From Flemingiibacterium sp045586505 (GTDB lineage Bacteria; Bacillota; Clostridia; Oscillospirales; CAG-272), in assembly GCA_045586505.1 (NCBI GenBank), contig JAZNAL010000025.1, positions 1 through 16,453 of the forward strand: 16,453 nucleotides of DNA, written 5' to 3'. Each line of letters opens with the position of its first letter. Positions within the stretch are counted from its first letter, which is position 1. The position numbers were made by a program, and so were the translations under genes. Shown here one piece after another: positions 14,717 to 16,453 of the stretch. Below the pieces are notes generated by a model. That model did no database searches. It saw only the letters and a program-made list of their open reading frames with translations, and was not told the origin of the DNA.

Positions 14717-14745
14717 TTGACAAAAATCCCGAAATGCGCTATTAT
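14717..14745 (+). promoter_or_regulatory. Promoter of the GH38 C-terminal-like gene
   Basis: TTGACA (14717-14722), a 17-bp spacer and TATTAT (14740-14745). A perfect TATAAT lies 3 bp further (14743-14748) but with a 20-bp spacer. It supports a start codon at 14782 rather than the open frame from 14671. Confidence 0.75.
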
Positions 14746-14781
14746 AATCTTAGTAAAGCTCGTAATAACGGAGGGAATGCC

Positions 14782-15744
14782 ATGATACCCGAAAACAATA
14801 ACAGCAGGCCGTCACAAAACCCCGAACCCACCAACACGCATCCAACAGTCTTCTCTGTCGAAAATACAGATTTTATTACTGTAATAAATCGCTTACCGTT
14901 TGATTGGGATAACCTTGTATACCTTGATGTGCCCATTGGTCAGCCCATCAAGGATGTGTGCGGCAGACAATGCTATGCAGCCGATATCGGAGTTATCCCT
15001 GCAGGTAGCTCCGTATCTGTAGAGATACGTGATCTGCCCGCCGATCTTTCGCTTAAATTTGACTACGACGAGGCATTAAAGACCGTTCACACCCGCTTTA
15101 TTACCGTAATATTTGATGACGACGGCAGCATCTCCTCGCTGATATACAACAAAAGCGGCAGAGAGCTCCACCGCCCTGACGGTACGCCGTTTAACAAATT
15201 CCGTCTCTCAGATGGCCGTGTGGAATTTCTCGGGCGAAAACTCACCACCTGCGGCGCATACCAGCTACGCATGCGCTCGGAATTCGCCATCGGTGATAGC
15301 TCGCATCTGACACAGGATATAATATTCAATGCCAAATCCGCCCGCATAGACTTCCACACCCGTATTGATATAAATAATTGGCACGGAGTCTTGGATGCCT
15401 GCTTCGATACAGCTCTTGTCTCCCCTGCGCTCGACAACGCTGCAAATCACATCTTCCCGGAGCTCTCCGCTATAAGCGGTATCACTCCGTCTTGGACCAA
15501 CCTCTCGGAATGCGATTTCGGTGTATCTCTTCTAGGTGCAGACGGGTGTGAAATAACCGCTGACGGGGCTGCTATGCGTATACTGCTTCACAGTGACAGC
15601 TGTTCTCCCGCCTCTGATACCGGGAGCATACGCGAGATCATTTATTCCCTCGTTCTTCATGAGGGAGCCCCAAATTATGATGCTGCCTCCCGTCAAGCAT
15701 ATATGCTCAGCTGCCCGCCAGCTATAGTCCGCGGCAGGCTTTAA
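14782..15744 (+). CDS. Protein resembling only the C-terminal beta domains of GH38 alpha-mannosidases
   Basis: This 320-residue protein starts at ATG 14782, 6 nt after GGAGGG (14770-14775). An Asn/Pro-rich N-terminal linker (about 1-28) is followed by a segment (about 30-100) like the GH38 middle domain, including LPFDWDNLVYLDVP and GVIPAGSSVSVEI. A large beta-rich domain comes next. It has VIFDDDGSISSLIYNKSGRE, LTQDIIFNAKSARIDFHT (176 on), WHGVLDACF and LSECDFGVSLL (241 on), which match the pattern of GH38 C-terminal domains. The GH38 catalytic domain with its nucleophile Asp is absent, so it cannot be an ordinary mannosidase. It has its own promoter and an intact frame, which argues against a simple decayed pseudogene. 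No signal peptide is evident. Function is unknown. Confidence 0.65.
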   Translation: MIPENNNSRPSQNPEPTNTHPTVFSVENTDFITVINRLPFDWDNLVYLDVPIGQPIKDVCGRQCYAADIGVIPAGSSVSVEIRDLPADLSLKFDYDEALKTVHTRFITVIFDDDGSISSLIYNKSGRELHRPDGTPFNKFRLSDGRVEFLGRKLTTCGAYQLRMRSEFAIGDSSHLTQDIIFNAKSARIDFHTRIDINNWHGVLDACFDTALVSPALDNAANHIFPELSAISGITPSWTNLSECDFGVSLLGADGCEITADGAAMRILLHSDSCSPASDTGSIREIIYSLVLHEGAPNYDAASRQAYMLSCPPAIVRGRL

Positions 15745-15839
15745 CATACATTTTTTAATCTCTTACCGCATTTTCGCCCATATTGTTGGCAACCATAATA
15801 AAAACATAGGCTAAAATGTAAAAAATGTCGAATACCCCC

Positions 15840-15868
15840 TTGATTTTTCGCCGAAAATATATTACAAT
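15840..15868 (+). promoter_or_regulatory. Promoter of pfkA
   Basis: TTGATT (15840-15845), a 17-bp spacer and TACAAT (15863-15868). Start near 15875, leader about 67 nt. Confidence 0.8.
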
Positions 15869-15876
15869 ATAAAGGA

Positions 15877-15890
15877 GTGAAATAATTCAC
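15877..15890 (+). promoter_or_regulatory. Dyad GTGAA-N4-TTCAC at the pfkA start site, possible Rex operator
   Basis: GTGAA (15877-15881) and TTCAC (15886-15890) flank ATAA, directly at the predicted transcription start. The core matches the form of Rex (NADH-sensing) operators, TTGTGAA-N4-TTCACAA, although the outer TT/AA are not conserved here. Assignment is tentative. Confidence 0.4.
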
Positions 15891-15941
15891 GATAAAAATA
15901 CCACAAAAATAAAAATTCATATTCAAAGGAAGATAAATGTC

Positions 15942-16448
15942 ATGGCAAAATTTCGAAAAATCGGTGTTCTGACCTCCGGTGGCGACGCTCCCGGTATGAA
16001 CGCGGCAGTTCGCGCGGTTGTACGTTCCGCACTGGCACGCGGTGTTGAGGTTGTAGGTATCTGCAAGGGCTACACCGGTCTTATCAGCGGCGAGCTTCGC
16101 ACTCTCACCTCTTCTGATGTTGCAAACATCACCGGCTGGGGCGGCACCATTCTGTATTCCGACCGCTGCGACGAGTTCGCAACCGAAGAAGGTATGGCAA
16201 AGGCTATCAAAACCTGCAAGGATAACGAGATCGACGGTATCATCGCCTGCGGCGGCGACGGCACCTTCCGCGGTGCTACCGATCTTTCTATGCGCGGTAT
16301 TCCCACCATCGGAATTCCCTGCACCATCGACAACGATATTACCTCCACCGACTACTCCATCGGCTTCGATACCGCTATGAACACTGTTCTTCATGCAGCC
16401 GACTGCCTGCGCGACACCAAGTCGGATCGTAGCCATGTCGTTCTGTGA
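15942..16448 (+). CDS. pfkA: 6-phosphofructokinase, N-terminal half; frame broken at the window edge
   Basis: The 168-residue reading starts at ATG 15942, with AAAGGA 11 nt upstream. It has the PFK signatures GVLTSGGDAPGMNAAVRAVV, the ATP-site GGDGTFRGA, the catalytic GIPCTIDNDI and GFDTAMNT. Gly after GGD suggests ATP rather than PPi as phosphoryl donor. The position before TIDND is Cys, where classical ATP enzymes have Gly and PPi enzymes Lys. The enzyme makes fructose 1,6-bisphosphate in glycolysis. The family is about 320 residues, but here a TGA at 16446-16448 follows DRSHVV, just where VEVMGR is expected. Shifting the frame by one gives Cys-Glu, so a single-base error at a contig edge, or a real frameshift, is likely. 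Confidence 0.9.
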   Translation: MAKFRKIGVLTSGGDAPGMNAAVRAVVRSALARGVEVVGICKGYTGLISGELRTLTSSDVANITGWGGTILYSDRCDEFATEEGMAKAIKTCKDNEIDGIIACGGDGTFRGATDLSMRGIPTIGIPCTIDNDITSTDYSIGFDTAMNTVLHAADCLRDTKSDRSHVVL

Positions 16449-16453
16449 GCCAA

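Noticed and set aside
14671..14781. Upstream extension of the GH38-like frame
   Set aside because: It spans the -35 and -10 of the gene's own promoter. GGAGGG points to ATG 14782.
15885..15941. In-frame ATT upstream extension of pfkA
   Set aside because: The frame is open by chance in AT-rich sequence. The PFK N-terminus MAKFRKIGVLTSGGD fits ATG 15942 exactly.
15741..16436. 231-codon minus-strand open frame opposite pfkA
   Set aside because: It is the complement of clear PFK coding sequence plus the AT-rich promoter. Its composition is typical of a shadow frame.
16446..16448. TGA in pfkA as a selenocysteine or recoded codon
   Set aside because: Only five bases follow, so no SECIS can be seen. 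PFK has no Sec members known to me, and a contig-edge indel is simpler.

Overview
This window looks like part of a Clostridia (Bacillota) chromosome, probably an Oscillospiraceae-like gut anaerobe. The evidence is strong GGAGG ribosome-binding sites, sigma-A type promoters with 17-bp spacers, a DUF5685 gene next to a J-domain gene, a YtqA-type radical SAM protein, and many genes with very small intergenic gaps. It is ordinary housekeeping and cell-surface chromosome. I see no transposase, integrase, CRISPR array or phage gene.

Layout. Positions 1-861 hold the C-terminal part of a flotillin, followed by a hairpin and a multi-pass membrane protein (918-1730). A bidirectional terminator separates these from a three-gene minus-strand operon: DUF5685 protein (3801 down to 2914), a J-domain protein with a cysteine-rich tail (2907-2296), and a small membrane protein (2285-1764). 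A structured 370-bp gap follows, containing a promoter. It leads into an O-acetylation pair: an MBOAT acyltransferase (4176-5642) and an AlgJ/AlgX-like SGNH protein (5658-6848). A shared terminator sits between this pair and tRNA-Gly(TCC), which lies on the minus strand. The tRNA and a YtqA-like radical SAM gene (7166-8128) fire divergently from two promoters whose -10 regions form a 14-bp inverted repeat.

A long regulatory region precedes an EF-G-like GTPase (8473-10545). Then come a SLOG-family protein and a small XRE regulator transcribed divergently from overlapping promoters. Next are mtnA and a class II aldolase (11391-13107), a likely two-gene salvage module for 5-deoxypentose by-products, and a convergent CNNM/CBS/CorC transporter-like protein (14437-13154) with a long structured leader. 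A protein resembling only the C-terminal part of GH38 alpha-mannosidases (14782-15744) and the start of pfkA (15942 onward) end the window. The pfkA frame breaks at the very edge.

The most interesting items are: DUF5685 carrying two DxxxD motifs spaced like those of squalene/phytoene-synthase-fold enzymes, in an operon with a Cys-tailed J protein; the GH38 C-terminal-only protein; the structured intergenic element at 3917-4070; the unassigned corC leader; and the mtnA-aldolase pair, whose aldolase active-site spacing matches FucA exactly.
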